Positions 52,817 through 63,467 of a stretch of 64,000 nt of DNA are shown in pieces. The notes beneath the pieces are model-generated. The model saw only the letters and a program-made list of their open reading frames with translations, was not told where the DNA came from and did not search any database. The stretch is from Armigeres subalbatus (Eukaryota > Arthropoda > Insecta > Diptera > Culicidae): contig NC_085140.1 of the NCBI RefSeq assembly GCF_024139115.2, positions 233,370,371-233,434,370 on the forward strand. The letters are read 5' to 3'. Made by a program: the position numbers and the translations under genes. Within the stretch, counting starts at the first letter, position 1; each line of letters opens with the position of its first letter.

Positions 52817-54440
52817 TTAACCTTCTGTCTGTGCTCAAAAAAACTTACGTTGTCTGTGCTCTGGGGTCAAATTGACCCCAAATTGAAATTGCTATAACTT
52901 CCTTAATGTTTGGCCGATTTCGGATTTTTGGGGCTGTTTCGAAAGATAATTTAATCATCTACATCGTACATCGCGGGGAGGGGTTTTAGTGAACAAGGGT
53001 ACAAAAACAGTGATTTTTCATGAATACATTAGTTATATCCGAAAATCCTACCCATTTTGAACTGCACCTTTTTAAAAAAGGTTATGCAGGAAGGTGTGTG
53101 CTTTGGGATGAGGCGTTGATAAGTTTAGAACTTGGCCGCCAGGTGGTGGTATATTTGAATTCATTATTTTAGACTACTCAAGTAATTCCGATATAAAGCA
53201 TTCTCCTTAGTGTAAATATTCCTATCGCACAAGTTTAAAATTTGTTAAAATGGCGTCTTAATCAAAGGTCGTCTAGTGGGAATGGACTGTCTTGTGACGG
53301 AAGTAATAATTGGGAATTTTACAAATAGGCGGAAAATTGGCTGATCTTTGGTTACGCATGTAGACTCAAAGGCCTTAATTCCGGGGTTTTCTTGGATGAC
53401 CTAAAACATATTCTGTGAACACATTCTATTATTTGCAGCATCGCTGGAACAGGTTGAATACAAAGAAAACTTTTGATGAACTCTACCACAACATTCATGT
53501 TTGTCAAAAATGCTACAAACCAAAATACATCAGATCTCACATGAAACAATATACTCAAATATAACAGCTCACTAGCGCCGCATCTTGGAACAAGTGCTTA
53601 TTATATCGAGCACCGCTTTGTAGTCCTGAACATGCTGAACAATGTTGCCAAACACAACTTGGGTGTAGGTATGAGGGATCTCAACCTAAAGCAATATTTC
53701 AAACATCCAAGAATATTGAAGTACACTAGCGCCGCCTATTTGTAAATTTCCTAATTATTTATTCCGTCACATGACAGACCATTCCTACCAGACGAACTTT
53801 GTTAAAGACGTCATCTTTACAAATTTCAAATTTGTGCGATAAGAATATTTACAATGAGGAAAATTCCGTATATCGGAATTACTTGAGAAGTCTAAAATAA
53901 TGAATACAAATATACCGCCACCTAGCGATCAAACTCTAAACTAATCAATGCCTCATGTCAAAGCACACGCCTTCCTGTATAACCTTTTTGAACAGGTGCA
54001 GTTCAAAATGGGTAGAATATTCTGATATAAGTAAAATAAGCATGAAAAATCACTGTTATTGTACCCTTTTTACGAAAACCCCTCCCCGCTATGTACCCGC
54101 CCACCTATAGTCAATCTTTGATAACGACCTGAAAGATGATTAAATTATCTTTCGAAACAGCTCCAAAAATCCGAAATTGGTCAAACATTAAGAAAGTTAT
54201 AGCAATTTCAATTTGGGGTCAATTTGACCCCAGAGCACAGACAACGTAAGTTTTTAGAAAAAAGTACACTGTAGCGCATATTTTCAAGATTTTTTAAGTG
54301 AATTTGCACTTAGGAGACAGATCTCGGCGAGTTTTATTAAACTACCAAAAATTAGGAGAATCGGTTGAAAACTAAAAAAATGGCAGCCACTCAAAGTGGC
54401 CTGGGGTCATATTGACCCCAGAGCACAGACAAAAGGTTAA
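52817..54440. mobile_element. piggyBac-like non-autonomous element, 1616 bp
   Basis: The element is 52821-54436. Ends ccttctgtctgtgctc and, inverted, ccttttgtctgtgctc (one mismatch in 16), flanked exactly by TTAA on both sides (52817-52820 and 54437-54440), the piggyBac target. Inside, ~500-bp arms are inverted: left about 52845-53345, right about 53735-54250, both starting with gttgtctgtgctctggggtc and aattgacccca-type palindromes. A ~390-bp centre and a 170-bp right-hand extension lie between and outside the arms. No transposase ORF. A repeated cactagcgccgc occurs in the centre at 53570 and 53728. Confidence 0.82.
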
Positions 54441-55867
54441 AACGCATATTTTTGTGTTCAATAACCTTTAAATTTACATCCAACTTTTTCTTGTACGCAA
54501 TATTGAATGCAAGCTCCATAGTAACGACGACCTGTAATTTTAAAAAGTGCTGGAAAAATGAGTCGAATCGAACGGAGCCTTTTTGTTACATCATATATGC
54601 TGTAACATTTTTATACTGTGTATCATGTGATAAAAACTCACCAGCGATTAAGAATCGTTTGAAAATCGTATCTTGATTTGAAGCATTTACCGTTACATTT
54701 TTGAACTATTTTTTCTTACTACCATGAAACGCCAAAATAGAAGGGACTGTTGACAATTAGCTGATATTAGTAAAGAATAATGTTTGAAGAAAATTCTGTG
54801 TTTATTATCGTTTGAGTGCAACATTTAAGAAGTTATCACCGGCAACAACTCGCCTACTGTTTTCACGTGAAAAGTTTTCACATGAGAATTGCAATCATTA
54901 TCGTTTGATGATGATTCAGCACAGCACTGATGGAAACAATGGGATTTGCAACTATAGGAACACGAATTACAACATACCGCGACACTTATATAATACTGGA
55001 ACACTACACCAATAATTGGAGGTATTATTTTACGTAACAATATTACAGATTCTGCTGCGATTGGATGTAGATGCATACTTGAAATAAGCGAAATGAAGTA
55101 CACACTTAGTGTATGTGAAAAAATAGTGGTCGAACTTTCTTAGTTCCTCCACTATTTTGTCTTTTACCCTATTGTTTTTATTACACGACTATCTGGTGCT
55201 GATGTTTGGCTGCGATTGAAAGTTATCGGACGAGTACATTGTTCCCTGCGCCATGCAATATAGGAATGCATGAAATCTTATAATTAAAGATAATAACTGC
55301 CATTATTTCGAACAATGCCTTCGATGTTACCTCCCACTGTCTAAGAACGAAACCAATTTCCATTTATTGATACTAAATATGAATGTCGTCGAGCTGATTC
55401 ATTTGCAGCCTGATGCAACAGACACCAATTATCATTATGATCTTATCACGTCAATATGTTTTGCGTATGAGAATATCATGCCTCCTAATTTAATGGAAAG
55501 TGTGTATTACTAGCATGAAGGGAGAAGTATTACCTTCCACATAAATGGGCGATAATCGGCTGTTTTGCATCTCTTGTTAGCTCTGTGTAGGAAAAGTGAA
55601 AGCATTACCATTCATGGGATAGCGACAAAGTTCTCGTACAGTGTCTGGATGAATATAAAGTTTCGATATTCATACGAAACGGTCACGTTTGGCGATCGAA
55701 ATTAGATGATTTAACTGCGATTTTGATAAGTTGTGTTTTGCCTGCGGTTTGATATGACTTGAATTTTAAAATAATGAAAGTTATTTGAATACGTATTACA
55801 TATGTGTCAGCAATTACAAGCAACTTCTCTGTTGTAAATAATGATAAGGATGAGGGTGTCTCATATA
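54441..55867. other. Unassigned AT-rich DNA
   Basis: Overlapping 67-92 codon frames at 54812-55103 on both strands are not recognised. No repeats found. Confidence 0.3.
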
Positions 55868-56349
55868 AGGGCTGCGAAATGGTGAGTTGACATCCGGGAA
55901 GGGGCGCCTAACATAGCTCTGGTCCTCACAAGTTCCAATACTCACGCTTCCACGGGTCTTCCGATGACAATTGACCGCCAGCTAAGGGTTGCGTACTTAG
56001 CTGGTAGTGCAGCCTGGGCACTGTTGTCCTTCTGACATCAGCTAGAGTGAGAGGGTGCGTACTGTGGGGTCTGCCTAGGATGTGGTGGGGTTCGACAGTG
56101 GGCTCTGTTGAACTTCTATAAAAAGCTGCATGTGTCCCCAAGCAGGCCCTATCAAAGCGACCGTGTGCCGCTCAAAGCGCACTAGCCTAGTCCTGGTGTT
56201 GGGTGGGACTTTAAACAAATTTGACCCGACTGATCGAGCGTCTGTCCACCAAGGAGGTGCGGCTCCAACAGCGTCTGTTCTGGCATCCAGCGGCTGAGTA
56301 TGAAATGCTATTCCCCGGATGCTATACCTAAGATGGTAGCCCCATCCCG

Positions 56350-57462
56350 GTGGATAGGGAACCTTGGGCCAACAACCTACTGTTCCCGAAACATCAATTT
56401 GTTCGAGAATCCGATAATGAAAGAATACGGACTGATTTTACGGCGACGACTCTTAGCGCGAAACAACGGACACGAATAGGAACATGGAACGTTTTAACCC
56501 TAGCCCAGCAGGGTAAATTGGCACAACTTGCCAATGAGGCACGCCGCATGAAGCTTGAGATCCTGGGACTGAGTGAAGTCCGTTGGCCAAACTTTGGAGA
56601 ACACAGAACGCCGTCGGGACAAGTTCTGCTATACTCTGGTTTACAAGGTGAACACGCTCCCCGGCATCGCGGAGTTGGCTTCCTACTAAGCGCTCAGGCA
56701 CACTCTGCGCTTATGAAGTGGGAACCTATAAGTGAAAAGATAATCGTTGCCAGATTTAGAACACGGGTCCGAAACCTTACTATAATCCAATGTTATGCGC
56801 CAACCGATGCTGCCGATCTGCAAGACAAAGAGAACTTCTACAGTCAACTCAATGCCGTCGTAGATAGAATTCCAAAGGGTGATATCAAGATCTGTTTGGG
56901 CGACTTCAATGCGAAGATCGGATCCGACAACTCGAACCATGAGCGCATTATGGGACGCCATGGTCTCGGAGAAATGAGCGAAAACGGAGAGCTGTTCGCA
57001 GAATTTTGTGGTAATAACGACATGGTGATCGGGGGATCGCTCTTCCCTCATCGACCGGTTCACAAGGTCACGTGGGTCTCCCGTGACGGTTTTACAGAAA
57101 ATCAAATCGACCACATCTGCATCAGCCGAAAATGGAAACGGAGCCTTCTTGATGTACGGAATAAACGTAGTGCCGATATCGCGTCTGATCATCACCTCCT
57201 CATCGGCGAAATACGCCTGCGCATTGCGCGGATTCGTCGGCAGGAGGAAAGAGTTAGACGACGATTCAACACACGTCGACTGGAAGATGCCACGGTGAAA
57301 CGGTCCTTCGTTGAAGAACTGGAGGCGCGTGCTGCAGATATTCCGGAAGGTGGTGTAACCGTTTGGTTACAAATTGTAGATTTTTGTTTTGTAATTATGT
57401 TGTTTTGTCGGAGCCTTCACGTTTCTCGTGTAATACCAGCAGAGCTACCACAGAAGCGTTAG
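56350..57462 (+). CDS. APE-type endonuclease ORF of copy E (C-terminally altered)
   Basis: 370 codons. Residues 1-335 are RTE endonuclease plus start of linker: IGTWNVLTL (43-51, catalytic Asn), LGLSEVRWP (72-80, catalytic Glu), IIQCYAPT (145-152), CLGDFNAKIG (182-191), ENQIDHICIS (250-259), IASDHHLLIG (277-286, catalytic His). All catalytic positions are kept. The last ~35 residues (after IPEGG) come from the inserted LTR and are hydrophobic nonsense. The RTE-type endonuclease is what seeds the host gene family annotated as craniofacial development protein 2-like. By comparison with copy D the original start may lie upstream (an in-frame or near-frame RLSTKEVRLQQRLFWHP-like segment at 56236-56300). 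Confidence 0.75.
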   Translation: MDREPWANNLLFPKHQFVRESDNERIRTDFTATTLSAKQRTRIGTWNVLTLAQQGKLAQLANEARRMKLEILGLSEVRWPNFGEHRTPSGQVLLYSGLQGEHAPRHRGVGFLLSAQAHSALMKWEPISEKIIVARFRTRVRNLTIIQCYAPTDAADLQDKENFYSQLNAVVDRIPKGDIKICLGDFNAKIGSDNSNHERIMGRHGLGEMSENGELFAEFCGNNDMVIGGSLFPHRPVHKVTWVSRDGFTENQIDHICISRKWKRSLLDVRNKRSADIASDHHLLIGEIRLRIARIRRQEERVRRRFNTRRLEDATVKRSFVEELEARAADIPEGGVTVWLQIVDFCFVIMLFCRSLHVSRVIPAELPQKR

Positions 57463-57915
57463 GGTTTGGTACCGCTGTAATGACATGAGAGTGCTATAAA
57501 ATATCCAACATGGCATCATGCTTGGATAAATGCCATGTTGGATGAAAGCAAAATGCAAAATAGCGGGGAAATTATGAAGGAAATTTCTTTTAAAAGAGGA
57601 GCCATTGCCCAAATTCGGCCTCTTTAATATCAGGCGTCCGTGTGCTGTAGACGTGTTTAAGTGCAGTGAGAACAGTGACCAACCCCCCCCCTTTCCTAGC
57701 AGGAGCTAGATTACACATTGGGGGAAAGTGTTCAGGACCTCTTTTTCTACGACGTTTTCGGACTGCTTTTCCGTCCAGCACACGGCTCGGCCCGCGAAGC
57801 CTTCAGGCTTCCGCGCCTAATCCGTCAAGGATTGTGACGTCCTTCACCGGACGATTCCTCGGGCCGTAGGCCCTAATTGTCAAGGAGGAATTCCCCTCTC
57901 GGCCGTCCAAGGTGG
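57348..57915. mobile_element. Probable solo LTR in copy E
   Basis: 57354-57909 begins TGTAACC and ends CGTCCA (TG...CA), and AGGTGG flanks it on both sides (57348-57353 and 57910-57915). The 556 bp contain a TATA box (ctataaaata, about 57493), a perfect 13-bp hairpin (tccaacatggcat / atgccatgttgga, 57504-57542), a C9 run (57684) and a GC-rich 3' third. No gag or pol. The strand is taken as plus from the TATA position. A 6-bp duplication is slightly long for LTR elements. Confidence 0.6.
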
Positions 57916-58275
57916 CTAAGCCACGGCCGGCCGATCGCGCGAAAACCAGAGGAGCCAAAGTCTTAGCCCGTCAACGATACGCGGCTCTTGAGAAGGAAGT
58001 AAAACGCTCATGTCGACGGGACAAGCGAGCATGGGCAGACTCTCTGGCCGACGAAGGAGAGAGAGCCGCCGCAACTGGGGACATTCGCCTCCTCTACGAT
58101 ATCTCACGACGCTCAAGCGGGGCGAAGATGAATGCAACGATGCCTGTGAAAGACGCGAATGATCAATTATTGACCGACCCAACTGACCAGCTGAAACGCT
58201 GGTTGGAGCACTTCGAACAACTTTTTCAAGTGCCAGCCAGGCCATCACCACCTCGGCATGATCTGCCAAACAGGG
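57912..58275 (+). pseudogene. Linker region of copy E ORF
   Basis: About 118 codons: AKTRGAKVLARQRYAALEKEV, KRSCRRDKRAWADSLADEG, DIRLLYDISRRSSGAKMNAT, ANDQLLTDPTDQLKRW and FEQLFQVPARPSPPRHDLP. In RTE proteins this basic linker connects endonuclease and RT and precedes the first RT motif. After PRHDLP the sequence turns into unrelated DNA, which gives 3' truncation. The Met at 57912 overlaps the target duplication and is not a true start. Confidence 0.7.
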
Positions 58276-58849
58276 CTTCGCCATGTAAGATCGACTGTTT
58301 TCCACTCATTCGGATCTTTGTTATTTCTCATAAAACTCATATTTGGCAAAAATGGCTATTTTAATGAAATAGTAATATATTCTTAATTTTTGGAGTGTCT
58401 TAACCTTGTATGTAGATTTCGAGTTCTGCTTATTTTGCACGAATCCATCGATATACACAGTTGGAGTTTTTTCATTTTTATGATGTACCGCTTATAGAAA
58501 AATCTACCTCTCCGCTTATTTTTAATCGCAACAAAATATGAACGCTAGATAGTCGTCTACGAAAAACATACTTGCAGAAAAAAGCTACTTTGATATTTTT
58601 GAAAATTTGTCCGCCACGTGGTGGATTGTGGGATGAATTCTTTGATAGCACGTGCTATTTGCACTGCGGATAAGTTTTTCAGATCTACGAGAGCCTTGGA
58701 AAATGATCAAGAAACTTGTCATTTGGTTGCAAGAAACAATTTTATATTTTGGATTAATCTAATCGCTATGAATCTCGATGATCTACACACATTATTATTG
58801 TTAAACTATTTTTAAGGCTACGCACTTCTGCAATCACGCATGTGGACTA
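58276..58849. other. Unassigned AT-rich DNA
   Basis: No gene or repeat recognised. Confidence 0.35.
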
Positions 58850-59190
58850 AGTGCAGGCCTCTGTGTTGGGTCACATTAAACTGTATAGTAAAACCTCAAC
58901 CACTGCGAAGCAGCACAAGTACTGCTACAACATTCGGTCCATGAGAATAAAACTGATGTCGCTTTGCTGTCCGACCCATATTGCATCCCTGCCTGGAACG
59001 GCAGTTAGACTACGGACAAGTACAGAACAGTGGCCATCTGGATTTGCGGGCCATCCAGGAGATATGAGGATTTTGTCATAGCAAAGGTAAACGGAGCTTA
59101 CTTTTGTAGTTGCTACTGTCCTCCTAGATGGACGACAGAGCAGTATTCATACTAGGGCGTTAGATAATCTTGTAGCGAAACTCACTGCCC
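58850..59190 (+). mobile_element. R1/LOA-type endonuclease relic
   Basis: In shifting frames: KTDVALLSDPYCIPAWNGS (58952-59010), IWICGPSRRYEDFVIAKVN-like and AYFCSCYCPPRWTTEQY (59095-59145), then NLVAKLTAQ. CSCY.PPRWTTEQ is the signature also seen at 1.6 kb. Only about the first half of the endonuclease domain survives. It ends near 59190, before the jockey-like LINE. Confidence 0.65.
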
Positions 59191-59366
59191 AAGTAACATT
59201 TTTAGTTTTATAACGTTCTTGAAGACCATTATTTACTCTACAAGAGTGCCTTAAAACCGTCAGCTCATACAATCTTGGACAAAACATCGTCAGTCCACGC
59301 TAGGCAGCTGTTAACGAGCATGCTAACAACGTCCATGTTAGCCAGGATGCCAGTTACCGAAGATAT

Positions 59367-59945
59367 ATGAACGACCCCCAATCAAATCTTAACAATTCGT
59401 CCAGGTTTTGGAGATTTATCAAATCGCAAAAGACGGCTAATCAATTTCCGAAAAATGTTGTTTATGGCGACACTACAGCTACCACATCTGATGAAGCTGC
59501 GAACCTCTTCGCCGACTTTTTTCAGAGTGTGTTCAATGTGAACCCTCCGCATACTCACCCAGGTAGTCTTTCAAATGTACCGCCCGATATTGATCTTCGC
59601 GATTTAGATGCTTCAAAAGGTGCCGGAGTGGATGGCCTAACACCTTTCCTGCTGAAAGCCTGTGCTGAGTCACTAGCGGCTCCACTAACACTACTTTTCA
59701 ACGGTTCGTTGAGTGAAGAAACGTTCCCTGGACTATGGAAAACAGCAACGATGATTCCAATTCACAAATCTGGAATTTTGCGCAAAGTTAATAACTACCG
59801 TGGAGTTTCCATTCTTTGTTGTGTTGGAAAACTTCTTGAATCATTAGTTCATAAAGTTTTGTTATCTGTTGTTAAACCATTCATTTCAATTCATCAGCAC
59901 GGTTTTCTTCCTCAACGCTCTAGTACAACGAATCTGCTGTTCTAA
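59367..59945 (+). pseudogene. RT fingers of copy G
   Basis: 192 codons: SSRFWRFIKSQKTANQFPK, DEAANLFADFFQSVF, LDASKGAGVDGLTPFLLK, FPGLWKTATMIPIHKSG, NNYRGVSILCCVGKLLE and HQHGFLPQRSSTTNL. These are the classical N-terminal RT motifs of jockey-type LINEs, in good condition. It ends in a stop by a frameshift near 59940, after which the next piece continues in another frame. Confidence 0.75.
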
Positions 59946-60477
59946 TACGCTCTTCCGTGAAGTCGAAAAGCGCAATCAGGTGGACTCCGTATACGTAGAT
60001 TTTTCGAAAGCCTTCGACACCGTACCTCACCAACATGCCGTTGCAAAGTTACGCCTCTTGGGTTTCCCTGAATGGATAGCAGATTGGATAATGTCATACC
60101 TCCCTGGCAGAAAGGTTTTCGTTCGTGTTGATGCCTCACGGTCTAGGACTTTCAGCATTACCTCGGGTGTGCCCCAGGGCAGCGTGCTGGGACCTTTACT
60201 GTTTATCCTGTATATCAATGACTTGACCAACTACCTTACCTCTGCAAAGCTTCTGTACGCTGACGACCTCAAAATTTTCAGAGTAATACACTCTTTGCTG
60301 GATTGTGTTGCTCTACAAACTGATATTGACGTACTCCGCCGTTGGTGCGATGAAAACGGAATGAGCGTGAATGTGGCGAAATGTAAAGTAATCACCTTCT
60401 GCCGAATCATATCCCCAATAATGTACAGCTGTACTTTTGCCGATGCTGCACGGCGATGCGATTTTGCCGATGCATAA
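59869..60477 (+). pseudogene. RT palm of copy G
   Basis: From about 59946: REVEKRNQVDSVYVDFSKAF (motif A, catalytic Asp), LLGFPEWIADWIMSYLPGRK, ITSGVPQGSVLGPLLFIL (motif B), KLLYADDLKIF (motif C, both Asp kept), RRWCDENGMSVNVAKCKVI. The catalytic palm is intact by sequence. The last ~25 residues belong to the scrambled insert. The first ~25 residues of the open stretch are an out-of-frame reading of the fingers. Confidence 0.75.
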
Positions 60478-60624
60478 ACGACGAAGGCATTAGCAGTTTA
60501 TGGATTTATTCGTAGGAATGCAGCTCATTTCACCGATGTTTACACCTTGAAAGCTCTGTACTGTGCCTAGTGCAGGAGGAGGAGTATTTTAGAATATGCT
60601 GCCCCTATTTGGACGCCATACCAA

Positions 60625-61026
60625 ATGACCCAAGTGATTCGCATTGAACGAGTTCAAAAGCAGTTCATCCGTTTTGCACTTCGGCACCTACCGTGGAGCG
60701 ATCACTTACCTAACTATAGAACCCAATGTCAGCTAATCGACCTGGAACTACTCTCAACTAGACGACTCAACTTCAGAAGACTTGTAGTGTATGACATCAT
60801 CAGCAGTAACATAGACTGTCCGGACTTGCTCGTGGATGTACAGTTGAGCATACCTAGCCATAGCCTGCGTCACGCTGATTTACTCGCTGTCCCAACCCAC
60901 CGAACAACGTACGGATACAATAATCCCTTTAGCTCCTGCCTTAGAGCTTCAAATAATGTTTGTAATTTGTTTGATTTTAATGTATCCAAGTATTGTTTCA
61001 AATCTAGAATAAGGAACTTAGAATAA
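60625..61026 (+). pseudogene. Post-RT C-terminal region of copy G
   Basis: 133 codons from an internal Met, with the open frame extending slightly upstream (SILEYAAPIWTPYQMTQ). Motifs: RIERVQKQFIRFALRHLPW, CQLIDLELLSTRRLNFRRL, then NNVCNLFDFNVSKYCFKSR to the natural stop. This is the normal C-terminus of the family, used here to recognise the fragment at 2.4-2.7 kb. Confidence 0.7.
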
Positions 61027-61142
61027 GAGTAGTCTGTACGATCGAATCAAAGACGAATAAACAATTAACAATTAATGTTACTCCTAACGACTTCTCGAAG
61101 GAACTGGAGATATCAGCTGGAAAATTGATTATCATTATTTAT

Positions 61143-62006
61143 TCAGACTAATTCCGAAGTGGCCTGTGCGGTATACAAGAGTCTTCTCAATTCGGCTCGG
61201 TCCATGGCTACACGTCGCCAACCACGCAGTGTACGGAGGATCCACAAGTCATCTTCCACCTGATCGATCCACCTTGCCCGCTGCGCACCACGCCTTCTTG
61301 TGCCCGTCGGATCGTTGTCGAGAAGCATTTTCACCGGGTTACTGTCCGACATTCTGGCTACGTGCCCGGCCCACCGTAGTCGTACGATTCTCGCGGTGTG
61401 AACGATGGATGGTTCTTCCAACAGCTCATGCAGCTCGTGGTTCATTCGCCTCCTCCACGTACCGTCCGCCATCTGCACCCTACCATAGATGGTACGCAGC
61501 ACTTTCCTTTCGAAAACACCCAGTGCGCGTTGGTCCTCCACGAGCATCGTCCAGGTCTCGTGTCCGTAGAGGACTACCGGTCTAATGAGCGTTTTGTAGA
61601 TTGTCAGTTTGGTACGGCGGCGAACTCTATCCTCCGTAGACTGCGTGGTTGGCGACGTCTTACGGAGTCCAAAGTACGAACGATTTCCAGCCACTATGCG
61701 TCTCCGAATTTCTCTGCTGGTATCATTTTCGGCAGTCACCAGTGAGCCCAAGTACACGTCACCACCGATGCAAACTCGCGGTGGGTGGCTCAAATTGTCT
61801 TCTCTTGAACCTCTTTCTATCATGTATCGTGTTGATGACAAGTCTGATCCGCTTGGCTTCCTCAGTCTGATGTAGGCTTCCTCCATCTTCTCAAAGTTAC
61901 GCGCCATAATATCTATGTCGTCGGCGAAACCAAATAGCTGGACGGACTTATTGAAAATTGTATCACTTGTGTTACCCCTTCCAAAGCGATGTTGAATAGC
62001 AGACAC
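61143..62006 (-). pseudogene. RT active site to C-terminus, copy K
   Basis: 287 codons: TIFNKSVQLFGFADDIDIMA (FADD intact), EKMEEAYIRLRKP then a deletion before YMIERGSRED, VCIGGDVYLGSLV (deletion of EIEVVEEFV), FGLRKTSPTTQSTEDRVRRR (patch), LIRPVVLYGHETWT, WRRRMNHELHELLEEPS, TRRRGAQRARW to the stop. The frame survives all these changes, which makes it look more intact than it is. Confidence 0.75.
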
Positions 62007-62686
62007 GAAAGACCATCACCTTGCCGTAACCTACTGCGGGTTTCGGAGGGACTCGAGAATGCCCCTGAAACTCGAACTACGCACATCACCCGATCCATCG
62101 TCGCTTTGATCAACCGTGTCAGTTTATCCGGAAATCCGTGTTCGTGCATTAACTGCCATCATATGCGGCTTTGAAGTCGATGAATAGATGATGCGTGGGC
62201 ACGTTGTATTCGCGGCATTTCTGCAGTACTTAGCGAATGGCGTACACCTGGTCCGTCCGTGGTGGAGCGTTCACCCATGAAACCCGCCTGGTACTTCCCC
62301 ACGAACTCCCTTGCAATTGGTGCTAGTCGACGGCATACAATTTGGGAGAGTACATTGTAAGCGTCGTTCAGCAATGTGATTGCGCGGTAGTTGCTACAAT
62401 CCAGCTTATCGCCCTTTTTGTAGATGGGACACACGACACCTTCCATCCACTACTGCGGCAAAACTTCCTCCTCCCAAATCTTGGTAATGACCCAGTGCAG
62501 CGCTCTAGCCAGTGCCTCACCACTGTTTTTAAATAGCTCTCCTGGTAGTTGGTCAACCCCAGGGGCTTTGTTGTTCTTCAGCCGGCCAATCTCCTCCTGG
62601 ATTTCCTGGAGATCCGGAGCCGGTAAAATTATTTCCTGCGCACGTTCTCCCACGTCCATCACCATACCGCCATCTTCGTCTGCCAC
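61913..62686 (-). pseudogene. RT N-terminal part, copy K
   Basis: Three overlapping frames: DEDGGMVMDVGERAQEII..LPGELFK (62686-62450), GVVCPIYKKGDKLDCSNYR..AGFMGERSTTDGP (62446-62159, then shifted), and HGFPDKLTRLIKATMDRVMC..RLRQGDGLSCLLFNIAL (62149-61913). A stop, a duplicated tccg and a deletion of the DTIDRDQLW block separate them. Confidence 0.7.
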
Positions 62687-62789
62687 ATCGCCATTCCTGG
62701 AAAATGGATGGCCTATATCAAATCATCGAAAACATGAAGGTCTCAGGCTTCGACAGCATCCTGAGTCTCGAGCACAAACATATGAGTTA

Positions 62790-62915
62790 AGGAGACTAAA
62801 AAAAACTTTTTAAATTTTTTTTCAATGGGCAGCCTTTTTTTCGTTCTATTTGATGTCTTGATACTATGAACAAAATTGCAGCAAAATCGGTCAACTTTTG
62901 GGCGGTATAGGAATA
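62790..62915 (+). repeat. Fragment of the fold-back family
   Basis: ttcaatgggcagcctttttt, ttcgttctatttgatgtctt, gaacaaaattgcagcaaaat and cggtcaacttttgggcggt match the arm terminus of the 4.2-4.8 kb fold-back element (gatgggccgccctt.., ctatttgatgccctgatgct, caaaatttcagccaaatcgg, tcaacgtttgggcggt). Only one arm end is present. Confidence 0.65.
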
Positions 62916-63060
62916 ACCCAACGAAATTCTAAAGAATTTTCCAAAAAAATCCAAGGTTTTTCCCGATGACATTTTGAAAAAATGTCCGCGAAAACTAAGC
63001 AGAATCCTCCAAAGAATTTTCTAAAGAAATTCAGATTTTTTTTACAAGGAAACTTGTAGC
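62916..63060. repeat. Degenerate gaatttcc-type repeat block
   Basis: aacgaaattctaaagaattt, tccaaaaaaatccaagg, tccaaagaattttctaaag and aaattcagattt continue the low-complexity family of 20.15 and 28.3 kb. Confidence 0.4.
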
Positions 63061-63467
63061 CTCTGAGCTTCTCCGACGGGATAAATGGTATCCAGTATTT
63101 TGCGCTCTTTAATGGCGGCGTTAGTTCCATTCAGTTTGACGTTCAAAAGGTAGAAAACATTGGTGCTTTCCTCTCGAACTATCCGGTTTTCCATAAATTT
63201 GCGCAATTCCAGGTTTTCTCATACGTTTTGTCAATTCCCAACCACATTTCTTACATGATGAAAGTTTCAAAATAAATAGCATTAGGTTTCATGCAACAGA
63301 TAGAATCGCCAGTTTCATTGCGATGAGCTCTATAGATTTGGTGCTCGGAAGGATGTTGTCTACATTTTTCGCTGCTGCTGTCAGCTAGAAGTTTTTTTTT
63401 TCTTTAAAATAAACAGTTAGTACCCTCATTCGACACAGCATTACCACGAGTGTATTAACAATCGAAT
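63061..63467. other. Unassigned DNA
   Basis: Nothing recognised. Confidence 0.3.

Larger units (their letters stand above)
55868..58275 (+). mobile_element. RTE-like LINE, family 2, with leader, intact endonuclease and solo LTR insertion (copy E)
   Basis: Leader about 55868-56340 (agttgacatccgggaagggg ... gtcctggtgttgggtggg), an ORF with a complete endonuclease domain (56350-57347), a 556-bp insertion (57354-57909), then the linker (57916-58265) with RRDKRAWADSLADEGERAA and LKRWLEHFEQLFQVPARPSP. The element stops near 58270 before the RT, so it is 3'-truncated. About 45 codons that I expect between IPEGG and AKTRGAK for this family are also missing at the insertion site. Confidence 0.82.
59340..61080 (+). 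mobile_element. Jockey/CR1-group LINE, RT and 3' end (copy G)
   Basis: 5'-truncated. RT from the finger region to the C-terminus in three open pieces, then acgaataaacaattaacaat..taatgtt as the likely 3' tail (61050-61080). A small scrambled segment at 60405-60480 (ttttgccgatgc twice, 37 bp apart) replaces ~40 codons after the palm. It is the same group as the fragments at 2.4 kb and 33-34.9 kb. Confidence 0.75.
61130..62697 (-). mobile_element. RTE-like LINE, 5'-truncated, rearranged (copy K)
   Basis: Minus strand from 62697 (ADEDGGMVM) to a 3' end near 61130 (agtctgaataaataatgata). Same subfamily as B, C and J. RT motifs are present, including FADDIDIMAR, but with several small in- and out-of-frame deletions (around 61860, 61760 and 62160), loss of the IRRAG block, and a 27-bp inverted patch of its own 3' sequence at 61630-61657. 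Not functional as a whole. Confidence 0.85.
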
